A stretch of DNA of 64,000 nucleotides from Methanosarcina sp. MSH10X1 (GTDB taxonomy: Archaea > Halobacteriota > Methanosarcinia > Methanosarcinales > Methanosarcinaceae): the NCBI RefSeq assembly GCF_004099695.1, contig NZ_SCHL01000002.1, positions 1 through 64,000 on the forward strand. Direction: 5' to 3'. A model generated the notes under the pieces. It was not told the DNA's origin, did not search any database, and saw only the letters and a list, made by a program, of their open reading frames with translations. This document shows, in pieces, positions 54,182 through 62,920 of this stretch. Position numbers and translations under genes: made by a program. Position 1 is the stretch's first letter, and each line of letters begins with the position of its first letter.

Positions 54182-55663
54182 TTATTTGCATTCTACTGGA
54201 ATGTCGACACACTCTTCCTCTTCTACTGGAGTATCAACACATTCTTCTTCAATTACTTCTTCAGGAGTGTCAACACATTCTTCCTCTTCTACTGGAGTAT
54301 CAACAACGTCTTCTTCAATTACTTCTTCAGGAGTGTCAACACATTCTTCCTCTTCTACTGGAGTATCAACAACGTCTTCTTCAAATTCCTCTGGGGCTGT
54401 TACAACATCATCACATTCTTCCGGAACGTCTACTACTTCATCTACAGTGTCTTCTGGAATGTCAACAGTTTCCTCTTCAAACTCCTCTTCTGGAGCTTCG
54501 ACAACATCATTGCATTCTTCTGGAAAGTCTACTATTTCTTCTGGAGCTTCCTCACAGACATCTTCTACTTCTTCAGCGCCGTCACATACTGGTTCTTCTT
54601 CAACAACTTCCTCTTCGCAGTCTTCGGGAACGTTTTCTACTTCCTCTGGAGCTTCACATACTGGAGCTTCCTCTACTTCTTCTGGAGTTTCGCATACTGG
54701 AGCTTCCTCTACTTCTTCTGGAGTTTCACATACTGGAGCTTCCTCTACTTCTTCTGGAGTTACACATACTGGAGCTTCCTTTACTTCCTCGGGAGTCTCG
54801 CACACCGGTGCTTCTTCAACCTCTTCACAGATATCTTCTACCGGTGCTTCTTCAATAATTTCTTCTTTACACTCTTCTGGAACTTCTCCAATATCGTCAC
54901 ATTCTTCTGAAGCTTCTGCAACATTATTACATTCTTTTGGAACATCTACTTCTTCTGGAGTTTCGCATACTGGAGCTTCCTCTACTTCTTCTGGAGTTAC
55001 ACATACTGGAGCTTCCTCTACTTCTTCTGGAGTTACACATACTGGAGCTTCTTTTACTTCCTCGGGAGTCTCGCACACCGGCGTTTCTCCACAAACTTTT
55101 TCCGGAGCTTTTTCAGTATTTTCACATTCAACTGGAGTTTCTTCAATATTACATACTACCGGGACTTCTTCAATCTCTTCTTCACATTCTTCTGGGGCCT
55201 CTACAGTATCATTACAGTCTTCTGGAGCTTCTACAACAAGCTCGGAGGCGTCTCCTTCACAGTTTACGATGGATTTACAGCTACAGGATTTGCAGTCACA
55301 TTTTGCCTGATCGCACTCTGCAACAGATTCGCAGTTACAAAAATCGCAATTTCCTTCGTTGCAGTCTGCAAGGTCTTCAGAACTTTCCTGCTCACAGTTA
55401 TCCTTTTCACTGTCTATAATGGAATTGCAATCGCATAGTTCGCAGTCACAGTTTGCTTGCTCACAGTCTGTAACAGATTCGCAATCACATGAGGTACATT
55501 CACTATCACAATCAGCAAAGGCGTCACAGGAAGTTGCAGAATCTTCTGCAGGCTTTGTAAGATTATCACAGGCAACTGCTCCTGCAGTGATTAAACTTGA
55601 GATCATTAACATAGCAAAAATAGATCCCAGGATTTTTATAATTGATTTTTTACTTGAATTCAT
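54182..55663 (-). CDS. Secreted Cys-rich, acidic repeat protein (paralogue B)
   Basis: 493 residues, extremely acidic. Signal sequence MNSSKKSIIKILGSIFAMLM...LITAGAVACD, like paralogue A. Residues about 30-150 hold dense Cys pairs (CDCESV, CDFCNC, CSCKS). After that come 12-residue repeats EEVEEAPVC(E/V)TP in two blocks of four and five, separated by a different acidic region, and a C-terminal DTPVEEEECVDTPEEV block. One Cys per repeat is held at fixed spacing. GGAGG precedes the ATG. No known domain; a metal-binding or disulfide-linked extracellular polymer is one idea. Function unknown. Confidence 0.7.
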   Translation of the reverse strand: MNSSKKSIIKILGSIFAMLMISSLITAGAVACDNLTKPAEDSATSCDAFADCDSECTSCDCESVTDCEQANCDCELCDCNSIIDSEKDNCEQESSEDLADCNEGNCDFCNCESVAECDQAKCDCKSCSCKSIVNCEGDASELVVEAPEDCNDTVEAPEECEEEIEEVPVVCNIEETPVECENTEKAPEKVCGETPVCETPEEVKEAPVCVTPEEVEEAPVCVTPEEVEEAPVCETPEEVDVPKECNNVAEASEECDDIGEVPEECKEEIIEEAPVEDICEEVEEAPVCETPEEVKEAPVCVTPEEVEEAPVCETPEEVEEAPVCETPEEVEEAPVCEAPEEVENVPEDCEEEVVEEEPVCDGAEEVEDVCEEAPEEIVDFPEECNDVVEAPEEEFEEETVDIPEDTVDEVVDVPEECDDVVTAPEEFEEDVVDTPVEEEECVDTPEEVIEEDVVDTPVEEEECVDTPEEVIEEECVDTPVEEEECVDIPVECK

Positions 55664-55697
55664 CTTTATTCCTCCGATTGTTCCTCTGATTTCATGT

Positions 55698-55738
55698 GAT
55701 CTTGCTCATATAACTCGAGAAGACCTGGAACTAAAAAC
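55698..55738 (-). promoter_or_regulatory. Conserved upstream element of Cys-rich gene B
   Basis: GATCTTGCTCATATAACTCG, AGAAGACCTGGAAC and AAAAA aligns with 53520-53560 upstream of paralogue A. It begins 35 nt before the ATG. 55739-56129 is AT-rich with no gene. Confidence 0.5.
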
Positions 55739-56129
55739 TATCCATTCAATTATATATATAACAATACTTACATTCACAGCGTGAAATGAAAATTTCAGAA
55801 ATGCATCTAAAACTTTATAAGCCGGAATAATACGGTAAAAATAGATTTAAAGCTTTATAATGCTTTATTTAATTTTATAATTATTTCGAATGTATTAAAA
55901 TAAATTTAATTGATTTAATTTAAGCCCTTTGCTAAATGTTTAAATCATCTAACTCCGTTATACCCACACCTGTCCTTAAGAGTTTAGCACTTCCATATTA
56001 TTTACCTCGAAGCCTCAGAATTTTTTCCTTTTGATCCCTTGGTCCTTTTCTCTTTAATACAATTACACACTGTTTAAGGCAGCAGCGTTAATAGCTTTAA
56101 TATATTTTAACGGCAACAATATCCAGCAG

Positions 56130-57449
56130 ATGACAAAAGGAATAGTTATTGCAGGAACCCACAGCGGGGTCGGAAAAACGACAGTCTCTATGGGTATCAT
56201 GGCTGCCCTCAAACACAGGCAGCTAAAAGTCCAGCCTTACAAGGTAGGGCCTGACTATATCGACCCTTCTCACCATACTGCAATTTGCGGGCGTCCCTCA
56301 CGGAATCTGGACACATACATGATGGGCACCGATGGAGTTGGACAGACGGTAGCCCGGACGGCTGAAGATGCGGATATTGTGGTAGTGGAAGGAGTTATGG
56401 GACTCTTTGACGGAATCGACTCTACGGAAATTGCAAGCTCCGCACATGTTGCAAAAACCCTTGACCTGCCGGTAATCCTGGTAATTAATGTGCACGGCAT
56501 GTCCAGAAGCACGGCAGCCCTCCTGAAGGGGTACTCTGAGTTCGACCCCGGAGTCAGGGTTGCAGGTATCATCCTGAATCAGGTAGGCAGCCCAAGGCAT
56601 GCCGAGCTCGTTAGGAATTCGCTTTCCGGGAACATTCCTATTGTAGGGACGATCCCGAGAAGAAAAGATATCGAGGTTCCCTCCAGACATCTCGGGCTGT
56701 ATATGGCACATGAAAAGGACTACAATACTGAAGAAATGGCGGCTTTCATCGAGGAAAATGTTGACCTCGATGCCGTGCTTGAACTTGCCGAACCCTTTTC
56801 AGTACCGGAGATCAGGGAGATCCAGAGACCCGAAGCAGATCTCAGAATAGGAATTGCCAGGGACCCGGCTTTCTGTTTCTATTATCAGGATATGTTTGAC
56901 GCTTTCAGGGACCACGGGGCTGAAGTCGAATTTTTCAGCCCGATGGCAGGAGATGTTCCGGACGTCGATGGAATTTACCTCGGAGGGGGTTATCCCGAAC
57001 TCTACGCAGAAATCCTTGAGAAATCCGAAACGACCCGAAGACTTAAGGGTCTTGCAGCTGACGGTTTGCCCATTTACGCGGAATGCGGCGGTCTGCTTTA
57101 CCTCTGCGGGAGATATGAGGTAGAGGACAGGATCTATAAACTTGCAGATGTCGTGCCTGCAAATACACGCATGACAAACCGGCTTAAAGCCCTCGGATAT
57201 ACTGAAGCTCGCCCTCTGGACAAAAATTTTTCTTCTAATAATGTTCGGGGTCATGAATTCCACTACTCGCTTACAGAATGCGACCGCGATGCAAAATTCG
57301 CATATGAAATGCTCCGTGGAAAAGGTATACAGGATGGATATGACGGCCTTATTGAGCACAACACCCTGGCAGGCTATATGCATTCTCACCCCGTTACTTT
57401 CCCGGTGAAGAGTTTCGTGGAAAAATGCAGGGAATATAAAAGAAGGTAA
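56130..57449 (+). CDS. Cobyrinate / Ni-sirohydrochlorin a,c-diamide synthase family protein
   Basis: 439-residue CbiA/CfbB amidotransferase; amidates the a and c side chains of a tetrapyrrole with Gln and ATP. N-terminal dethiobiotin-synthetase-like ATPase: GTHSGVGKTTVSMG, KVGPDYIDPSHH, VEGVMGLFDG. C-terminal class I glutaminase-like part: GGYPEL, catalytic Cys in YAECGGLLYL (about 318), GHEFHYS, YMHSHP. The substrate cannot be decided between corrin (CbiA) and F430 precursor (CfbB); isolation from other cfb genes leans to CbiA. No ribosome-binding site; a TATA-like TTTAATATATTTT about 30 nt upstream suggests a leaderless mRNA. Confidence 0.88.
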   Translation: MTKGIVIAGTHSGVGKTTVSMGIMAALKHRQLKVQPYKVGPDYIDPSHHTAICGRPSRNLDTYMMGTDGVGQTVARTAEDADIVVVEGVMGLFDGIDSTEIASSAHVAKTLDLPVILVINVHGMSRSTAALLKGYSEFDPGVRVAGIILNQVGSPRHAELVRNSLSGNIPIVGTIPRRKDIEVPSRHLGLYMAHEKDYNTEEMAAFIEENVDLDAVLELAEPFSVPEIREIQRPEADLRIGIARDPAFCFYYQDMFDAFRDHGAEVEFFSPMAGDVPDVDGIYLGGGYPELYAEILEKSETTRRLKGLAADGLPIYAECGGLLYLCGRYEVEDRIYKLADVVPANTRMTNRLKALGYTEARPLDKNFSSNNVRGHEFHYSLTECDRDAKFAYEMLRGKGIQDGYDGLIEHNTLAGYMHSHPVTFPVKSFVEKCREYKRR

Positions 57450-58014
57450 ATCATTATAGAATAAAGATTAGCTACGAAGTAGGAATCCAGGTTATGTAGA
57501 GATTCCGGATCATAAAGTTGCTTGCTTTGCAAGTAGCTTTTAAATTTTATATTTCCTGAAATATACGCTGGAGGTAGCAGGATTTTTACTGGTTTCTTCT
57601 CGTACCCGCTATCAGTGAAAATTACTTCTGATTTTACTTTTTTTATCCTTTTCCATTTTGCAGAAACCTGTCTGAACTTATTCCTGGACTATTGTAATTC
57701 CCTGTAGATTTTCAGCTTCAATACTGTGTAGTTTGGAATTCCGGCTCAGGTTTGTATCTTTACCTGAATTTTCTGAAAATAGTTTCAGTCTGCTAGGTTT
57801 TGATTAATAAAAACCGAAGTAAATTTATAGAGATCAGAGAAATCTTCCAGAGCAGTTTTTTCGGGACAGTGGCGAAACACTGGAAAAATAAGCTAAACGG
57901 AATATACTGCAAAAAGGATCCTGAAGAATTGTTGAATATATTCGATAATTTTTCATAAACAGCTTGAGTAATAGTTTGTGTTCAACTTTATGTTTACTCA
58001 CAGGAGGGAATAAA
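57450..58014. other. Intergenic region
   Basis: About 560 nt, AT-rich. Near the end AGGAGGG (58002-58008) serves the next gene. No RNA or gene recognised. Confidence 0.45.
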
Positions 58015-58479
58015 ATGAGATTTATATGTCCGCTTATTGTCGTTAACAACATAGAAGCTTCCAGAAACTTTTATGAAAAAGTCCTTAATCAAAAAGTACA
58101 GTGCGATTTCGGTGAGAACGTATCATTTGAGGGCGGCTTTGCCATACATTTGAAATCACATTTTTCGGATTTAATAGCTATAAACAAAGATAATATCATT
58201 CAAAAATCGAATAATTCCGAACTATATTTTGAAGAAGAAGATTTAGATAGTTTCCTTCAAAAGCTGAAAGGTATGGATTCCATTGAATATGTGCATGAAA
58301 TGAGGGAACAGCCCTGGGGGCAGCGGGTAATAAGGTTTTACGATCCTGATATGCATATCATTGAGGTTGGTGAACCCATGGAAAGCGTTGTAAAAAGGTT
58401 CCTGGGTAAAGGCTTATCTATTGAAGAAACCGTAAACCGCACCTTAATGCCAGAAGAGTTTGTCAGACAGTTTTCGTAA
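58015..58479 (+). CDS. VOC/glyoxalase superfamily protein
   Basis: 154 residues with one vicinal-oxygen-chelate module: IVVNNIEASRNFYEKVLNQKV, GGFAIHL, ELYFEEEDLDSFLQKL, and the DPDMHIIEVGEPM strand carrying a metal-ligand Glu. A helical C-terminal tail (SVVKRFLGKGLSIEETVNRTL) is added. Substrate unknown; glyoxalase, dioxygenase or resistance roles all occur. Start at ATG 58015 with AGGAGGG; the longer frame from 57964 is not needed. Lower GC and Asn/Lys-rich codons hint at a different history from neighbours. Confidence 0.8.
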   Translation: MRFICPLIVVNNIEASRNFYEKVLNQKVQCDFGENVSFEGGFAIHLKSHFSDLIAINKDNIIQKSNNSELYFEEEDLDSFLQKLKGMDSIEYVHEMREQPWGQRVIRFYDPDMHIIEVGEPMESVVKRFLGKGLSIEETVNRTLMPEEFVRQFS

Positions 58480-58578
58480 ACAAAATCGGAGAATTTTTAT
58501 AGACAAAACTTGACATTCTATCTACAGGTGTATAAGCTTTAGATTGAAAAACTACTTCTCTTTTAATTTTTTTGAATT

Positions 58579-59685
58579 TTAACTCTCCTTTTCCTTTTCT
58601 TTTCCACTTTTCTTCTTTTCTTCCTTTCCGGCCTCTTTTTTCTTTTCTGTCTCCTTCTCTTCTTCCTTTTCCCTTTCTCTGTTTTTCAGATAGATTTTCT
58701 TCTCGTAATAAGCCAGAGGATGATTTATCTTTTCACATAACCTGTCTTTTCCTACGCAGTTGCCATAGGTTCTCATGGTATCGCACGCAGGAGGCTTGTA
58801 TACGTTTCCGGTGGCACCTGCAATATGTTCTATCTGGTAAAGGGTCTTTTCCGCGTCAAAATCTGGGGAGATATTGAAGAGATTAAGTATTTCATCCACC
58901 GACATACCTACACTGAGCAGGAAGGAAGTCATGGCAAACCGCATAGAATGAGCTAGATTCACCCCACCCTGTGCGTTTGCAAGGGCATGGGATATGCAGG
59001 GAGGAAAGAGTTCAGGTTCCACTGTCCCAAAGTCCGTTGCTCCGAATTTTTTCTTCTGGATTTCAAACTGGTCTTTTATTTCGGCAACATAAGGAGCGCA
59101 GAAACTTGTCACCTCTGCCGGGATTTCAGGAATTGGAAAGGACTGTTCAATATGCTCTCTAACCGCTTCTTCGAGCAGCCTTGCAAATTCTTCCCTGGTA
59201 ATTTTTACTTCTCCAGCCCTGAACTGGCGGTTTGTCAGTTTCCAGGCAGGGTCTTTCAGGGAATTCGAAAAGCGGATATAGTCCGTAAAATGCATATTGA
59301 AATAAGAAGTTTTAAAGTCGGCTGAGATCCCGAAATCTTCCCCTATTTTAAGTAAAAAAGCCGGATTTTCGTTTCTAAGAAGAGTGTAGGCGGCTTTTGC
59401 CTCTGCCAGAGCATAACGCCTGGTAAAGAGCTGGTCGTCCACACAGGCAACTAGCATTCTCGCAAAAGGATAGGAAAGAAGTTCAGATAGGATCTGGGCC
59501 TCTCCAGAGACAGGGGGTTTTCTAATTTCCCCTTCCAGAGCTTCCTTTACCCTTTCTATCCCCCTGACTCTTGCCGCCCGGTAGGCCCGGGAATTAAGCA
59601 GACTATCCAGGGAAATACCCAGATTTTCAACATGGGTAGATGCTTCTGAAATAAACGGGTAGTACGCAAGTTCGTCAGCCTGCAT
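58579..59685 (-). CDS. priL: DNA primase large subunit
   Basis: 368 residues. Regulatory iron-sulfur subunit of the archaeal/eukaryotic primase. N-terminal helical domain (MQADELAYYPFISEAS), and the C-terminal 4Fe-4S domain with Cys in FPPCISHA, PPACDTM, YGNC and RLCEKINHPLAYYEKK. The last about 35 residues are a Lys/Glu-rich tail. Start taken at ATG 59685, 4 nt after the pcn stop; the longer frame from 59754 would overlap pcn by 65 nt. Operon pcn-priL. Confidence 0.92.
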   Translation of the reverse strand: MQADELAYYPFISEASTHVENLGISLDSLLNSRAYRAARVRGIERVKEALEGEIRKPPVSGEAQILSELLSYPFARMLVACVDDQLFTRRYALAEAKAAYTLLRNENPAFLLKIGEDFGISADFKTSYFNMHFTDYIRFSNSLKDPAWKLTNRQFRAGEVKITREEFARLLEEAVREHIEQSFPIPEIPAEVTSFCAPYVAEIKDQFEIQKKKFGATDFGTVEPELFPPCISHALANAQGGVNLAHSMRFAMTSFLLSVGMSVDEILNLFNISPDFDAEKTLYQIEHIAGATGNVYKPPACDTMRTYGNCVGKDRLCEKINHPLAYYEKKIYLKNREREKEEEKETEKKKEAGKEEKKKSGKEKEKES

Positions 59686-59689
59686 AGGA

Positions 59690-60427
59690 TTAGTCCGACT
59701 CAATTCTCGGAGCCAGGAGATAAGAAATTCTTCCTGCACCGTTTGCAATTTCAAAATCTATGAAGATCGGGAAATCTTTTCCAAGGGAAAGAGTAACCTC
59801 ATTGACTTTATTAGTGGGCTTGACTATGTCGGTCAGATAGTCCAGAGAGAAAAGCGAACAGGCTTCACCTGCTTTCAGATCAATTAACTGGTCCCTGCCC
59901 ATTTCCAGACGAACCTGGTCGGTATCACCTTTTGCTTCCATATAGAAAGTATCTTCGGAAACTCCCATGAGCAGATGGTCGCTTATTTTCTCTGCAGCCT
60001 TGACAGCGCGCCTTAGATCCGCACCGTTCAGGACAACTTTTGCAGGTAATTCTAACTGGGGAACTCTTGGCTCTGCCCGAATTGTAGAAGGATCGAGAAG
60101 AGAAAGTGTGTAAGACAGCCCTCCGACATCAATCAGGAGTTTGTGATTACTTTCTTCAAGTTCCATCCGGACTGTGTCGCTTTTATCCGCAATTCCCAGC
60201 AGGTCCATAATCTTGTTAAGGTCGACTCCTATTTCAGATTCATCCGCGCTATATTCCTCAAAAGCAGATGATCCTAGCTCAAAAATTCCCATTGCAACAT
60301 TCGCAGGATCAACTGCTTTTACCGAAATACCTTCCGGCTTTATCTTAAATCTGACCTCATCTACAATTACAGCCAGTGCGGCAATTGCGTCTCTCAGAAG
60401 CTCTGCATTAATTGCTGCCTTGAACAT
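59690..60427 (-). CDS. pcn: Sliding clamp PCNA
   Basis: 245 residues; homotrimeric processivity clamp. Recognisable: MFKAAINAELLRDAIAALAVIVDEVRFKI, VDPANVAMGIFELGSSAFEEY, LNKIMDLLG, interdomain loop with LELPAKVVLNG, YLTDIVKP and C-terminal YLLAPRIESD. GGAG lies 8 nt before the ATG. It heads an operon with priL. Confidence 0.96.
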   Translation of the reverse strand: MFKAAINAELLRDAIAALAVIVDEVRFKIKPEGISVKAVDPANVAMGIFELGSSAFEEYSADESEIGVDLNKIMDLLGIADKSDTVRMELEESNHKLLIDVGGLSYTLSLLDPSTIRAEPRVPQLELPAKVVLNGADLRRAVKAAEKISDHLLMGVSEDTFYMEAKGDTDQVRLEMGRDQLIDLKAGEACSLFSLDYLTDIVKPTNKVNEVTLSLGKDFPIFIDFEIANGAGRISYLLAPRIESD

Positions 60428-60477
60428 AATTTTTCTCCAATAAATATATTTAAATCTTAAACTCTCTATTACCCTTG

Positions 60478-60491
60478 AGATATATAAATTT
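60478..60491 (-). promoter_or_regulatory. Putative pcn TATA box
   Basis: Minus-strand AAATTTATATATCT lies about 57 nt before the pcn ATG, predicting a leader of about 30 nt that includes GGAG. A second TATA-like GGTTTATATAGTT is at about 60596-60608. Confidence 0.5.
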
Positions 60492-60726
60492 CTTTACAGA
60501 TTCGGAAGTCTTCACTCTATTTGAGGAACGAACTCTCCGAATAAGGTCTAATGGGTTTCTGGAATCGGAAAAATTATTAGATTCAAACTCCCGGCAACTA
60601 TATAAACCTTGGTCAGAAAACAGGGCGGCTTCAGGCTCTGCAAAAGCAGAAAGGAAGCTGTAGCCTGATAAATCTTTTTCTCCGGGAAATTTGCTTTTCA
60701 AGGGTGGATAGAAGAGCAATTAAATC

Positions 60727-61041
60727 TCAGTCGTATTCTCTCCAGGTAAATCCGCACTTGGTACACTTAAAGAAGCGTGTTTCGGATTCGTCGGCAGACC
60801 TGAGCTGTCTGAGCCACCAGGCTGCAGTATTATTTCCACACTCTGGGCATTTTGCGCTTGTTGTCGGCAGACCTGAAGTCTGTTCACCTTCCAGAACCAC
60901 TACTTCATGGTCATCAATCTTGGCTTTGGAGACAAAATTTTTTGCGTTACCTTTTATAGGTATTATGTTTCCGCATTTTCTACATTCGAAATTGCCGTTT
61001 TTAGGAAACATCATACTTTTGCATTTGGTACAGAATTGCAT
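60727..61041 (-). CDS. tfs: Transcription factor S (RPB9/TFIIS-like)
   Basis: 104 residues; stimulates RNA cleavage by stalled archaeal RNA polymerase. N-terminal zinc ribbon FCTKCKSMMFPKNGNFECRKCG; C-terminal ribbon KCPECG...FFKCTKCGFTWREYD with the acidic tip RSADESETRFF containing the catalytic Asp-Glu. Start at ATG 61041 with GTGAT 5 nt upstream. Its 5' end overlaps the upstream nudix gene by 41 nt, so the two are translationally linked. Confidence 0.93.
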   Translation of the reverse strand: MQFCTKCKSMMFPKNGNFECRKCGNIIPIKGNAKNFVSKAKIDDHEVVVLEGEQTSGLPTTSAKCPECGNNTAAWWLRQLRSADESETRFFKCTKCGFTWREYD

Positions 61042-61435
61042 TAATATCACTTTTTGCGTCATTTATAATTTTGTTGTGGTCAAAAGCCAGATCAGGAACC
61101 CAATCAAGCTCAAAAAGCTCGACGGAATCAGCATCAGAACCTGACTTTAGCTCCCCGGATCCCTTTGCAAGATAGCATATCGAAACCGTATGCCCTCTGG
61201 GGTCGCGGTGAGGATCGGAATAGACCCCTACAAGTTTGATGATCTCTACCGAAAGGCCTGTTTCTTCAAAAGCTTCCCTGGCTGCTGCTTTTTCTGTAGT
61301 TTCCCCGATTTCCACAAAGCCGCCAGGAAGGGCGAATTTTCCCTGATATGGGGGATTTTTTCTCTTTACAAGCACAAGCTTGTTTTTAAAGAGGATTAGG
61401 GTATCGACGGTTAAACTGGGAGTCTGAGGTTTCAT
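61001..61435 (-). CDS. NUDIX hydrolase (ADP-ribose pyrophosphatase-like)
   Basis: 144 residues. The Nudix box GGFVEIGETTEKAAAREAFEETGL-type motif (G-x5-E-x7-REAFEETG) is complete at about residues 38-60, followed by the GVYSDPHRDPRGHTVS segment typical of ADP-ribose or dinucleotide pyrophosphatases. It removes toxic or signalling nucleotides; exact substrate unknown. First gene of a nudix-tfs pair with a 41-nt overlap. Confidence 0.87.
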   Translation of the reverse strand: MKPQTPSLTVDTLILFKNKLVLVKRKNPPYQGKFALPGGFVEIGETTEKAAAREAFEETGLSVEIIKLVGVYSDPHRDPRGHTVSICYLAKGSGELKSGSDADSVELFELDWVPDLAFDHNKIINDAKSDINAILYQMQKYDVS

Positions 61436-62045
61436 AAAACGCCTTCACGTTTATTTTCCGGGAGATCTATTTTCCGCCACCAATCTCTTTCTGAATTAGC
61501 TTTTCCGGCAGGAACGCCAGAATAAAATAATATTATTATTGTGCATAACGTAGAAACTCGTCATGGTATTTCAATTTTGACATTATAAGTCAAGTTTCTG
61601 TCAAGCAGAAAAATCCCTTATGCAGTAGCTTCTCTTAAATGTTTCTCTTTTGTCGAAACCAGACGTCTCCTTTTATTCCTCAAACTTTTGATTCTCACAT
61701 TTTTATATAAATGAGGACATGTTTGTAACGTTATTCTTCTATAATAGGAATCTATTATCTTATTTGCAGGCTCAATTACTCGGCATCTCTATCTAGACGG
61801 AGGTAATAATTCTACACATCACTGGTAAATAAAGCAAAATCCATAACCTTTGAATTCCTTAGTACTAATGATATAAACTACTGAACTTATTAGAAACTTC
61901 TATGGTAATCTATTAATTATTTTAAATGATTTCATATGTCACTTTCCGGAAACTTCATAACTTGCCCGAGCCTTCCTGAACTCTCAGGAGCAGAGAATAA
62001 AATCTAGGACTAAACTTTACCTCTGGCAAAAAAGGTGCGTGAAAA
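61436..62045. other. Intergenic region upstream of archaeosortase
   Basis: About 610 nt, AT-rich. GGAGGTAATA at 61799-61808 is a strong ribosome-binding motif with no ATG behind it (only seven codons from ATT to a stop), so it may be a relic. Near the end AAGGTG precedes the archaeosortase ATG. Confidence 0.45.
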
Positions 62046-62915
62046 ATGATAGAAAGTATACTCTGGCTCGCAGTCGGGTTAATGGTTGCGTCATCCGCCA
62101 TCCCCAGAACCCTCAGGGGTCGTAAACTGGTCGGAGGGATTGGGTGGGGTGTATTTTCCATCCACTGGAGTTATCAGCCTCTCCATTATCTCGAGATTCA
62201 GGACTATGCTAATGTGCTCCTCACAATAGTAGTAACCCTGTTTTGTCTACTTGTAGCGTATATAATGTTTCAGGAGTACAGGGAAGGCCCTCTCCATATA
62301 AGAAATAATAGAGAAGTGCTGCATTCTAAATTTTCAAGTCAGGGTGAAGCCGGTTCCCTTGATATAACCTCGATGCTTACCAGTGCCAGTGCACTAGGAG
62401 CTCTTGTCTATTTCCCATTTGCGAATCTCCCTGCTCTAAATACCTGGATTATAGGAGGGGTTACTTCCCAGGTTCTCTGGGTTCTCCAGTATTTCGAGAT
62501 TCCTGCGTACATGAAAGCCTGGAATATGATAACACTTAACGGCTATACAGTTGAGATTATCCTGGCCTGTACGGCAATTGAAAGCATTGCCCTTTTTATG
62601 GGGCTTATAGGTGCGGTAAGAGCTCCCCTCAACCGCCTGGCTATGGCTTTTATCGCGTCCGTGCCAGTTATTTATATACTTAATCTTATCAGGGATATTT
62701 TCGTGGTAGTTGCCTACGGGGAGCAATGGTTTGGAGCTGACAGTTTTATAATTGCACATAATTATATTGCAAAGGCTGGCTCAGGCATTGCCCTTTTTAT
62801 AATTTCATATGTAGTGCTCAGGATTCTGCCCGAACTATTCGGAATGATTGATGGGCTCTGGGTAATATTTTCTCAGCAATTGAGGTCCCTTCTGCACAGA
62901 TCCGGGGGGGATTAA
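62046..62915 (+). CDS. artA: Archaeosortase A
   Basis: 289-residue membrane protein of the exosortase/archaeosortase family, with about eight hydrophobic segments. The catalytic Cys is in LACTAIES (about residue 177), the conserved Arg in LNLIRDIF (about 218), and a His in IIAHNYIAK. It cleaves PGF-CTERM-type sorting signals and transfers the protein to a lipid. It is followed directly by the two enzymes that make archaetidylethanolamine, as in Haloferax, which strengthens the call. Start ATG 62046. Confidence 0.88.
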   Translation: MIESILWLAVGLMVASSAIPRTLRGRKLVGGIGWGVFSIHWSYQPLHYLEIQDYANVLLTIVVTLFCLLVAYIMFQEYREGPLHIRNNREVLHSKFSSQGEAGSLDITSMLTSASALGALVYFPFANLPALNTWIIGGVTSQVLWVLQYFEIPAYMKAWNMITLNGYTVEIILACTAIESIALFMGLIGAVRAPLNRLAMAFIASVPVIYILNLIRDIFVVVAYGEQWFGADSFIIAHNYIAKAGSGIALFIISYVVLRILPELFGMIDGLWVIFSQQLRSLLHRSGGD

Positions 62916-62920
62916 GGCTA

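Noticed and set aside
54102-55310. 402-codon plus-strand frame rich in Ser/Thr/Gly (STSSGVSHTGASS-like), resembling a mucin-type surface protein
   Set aside because: It is the antisense of the EEVEEAPVC repeats of the minus-strand gene, which has a signal peptide, a ribosome-binding site and a paralogue. The Ser-rich reading is a by-product of the repeat.
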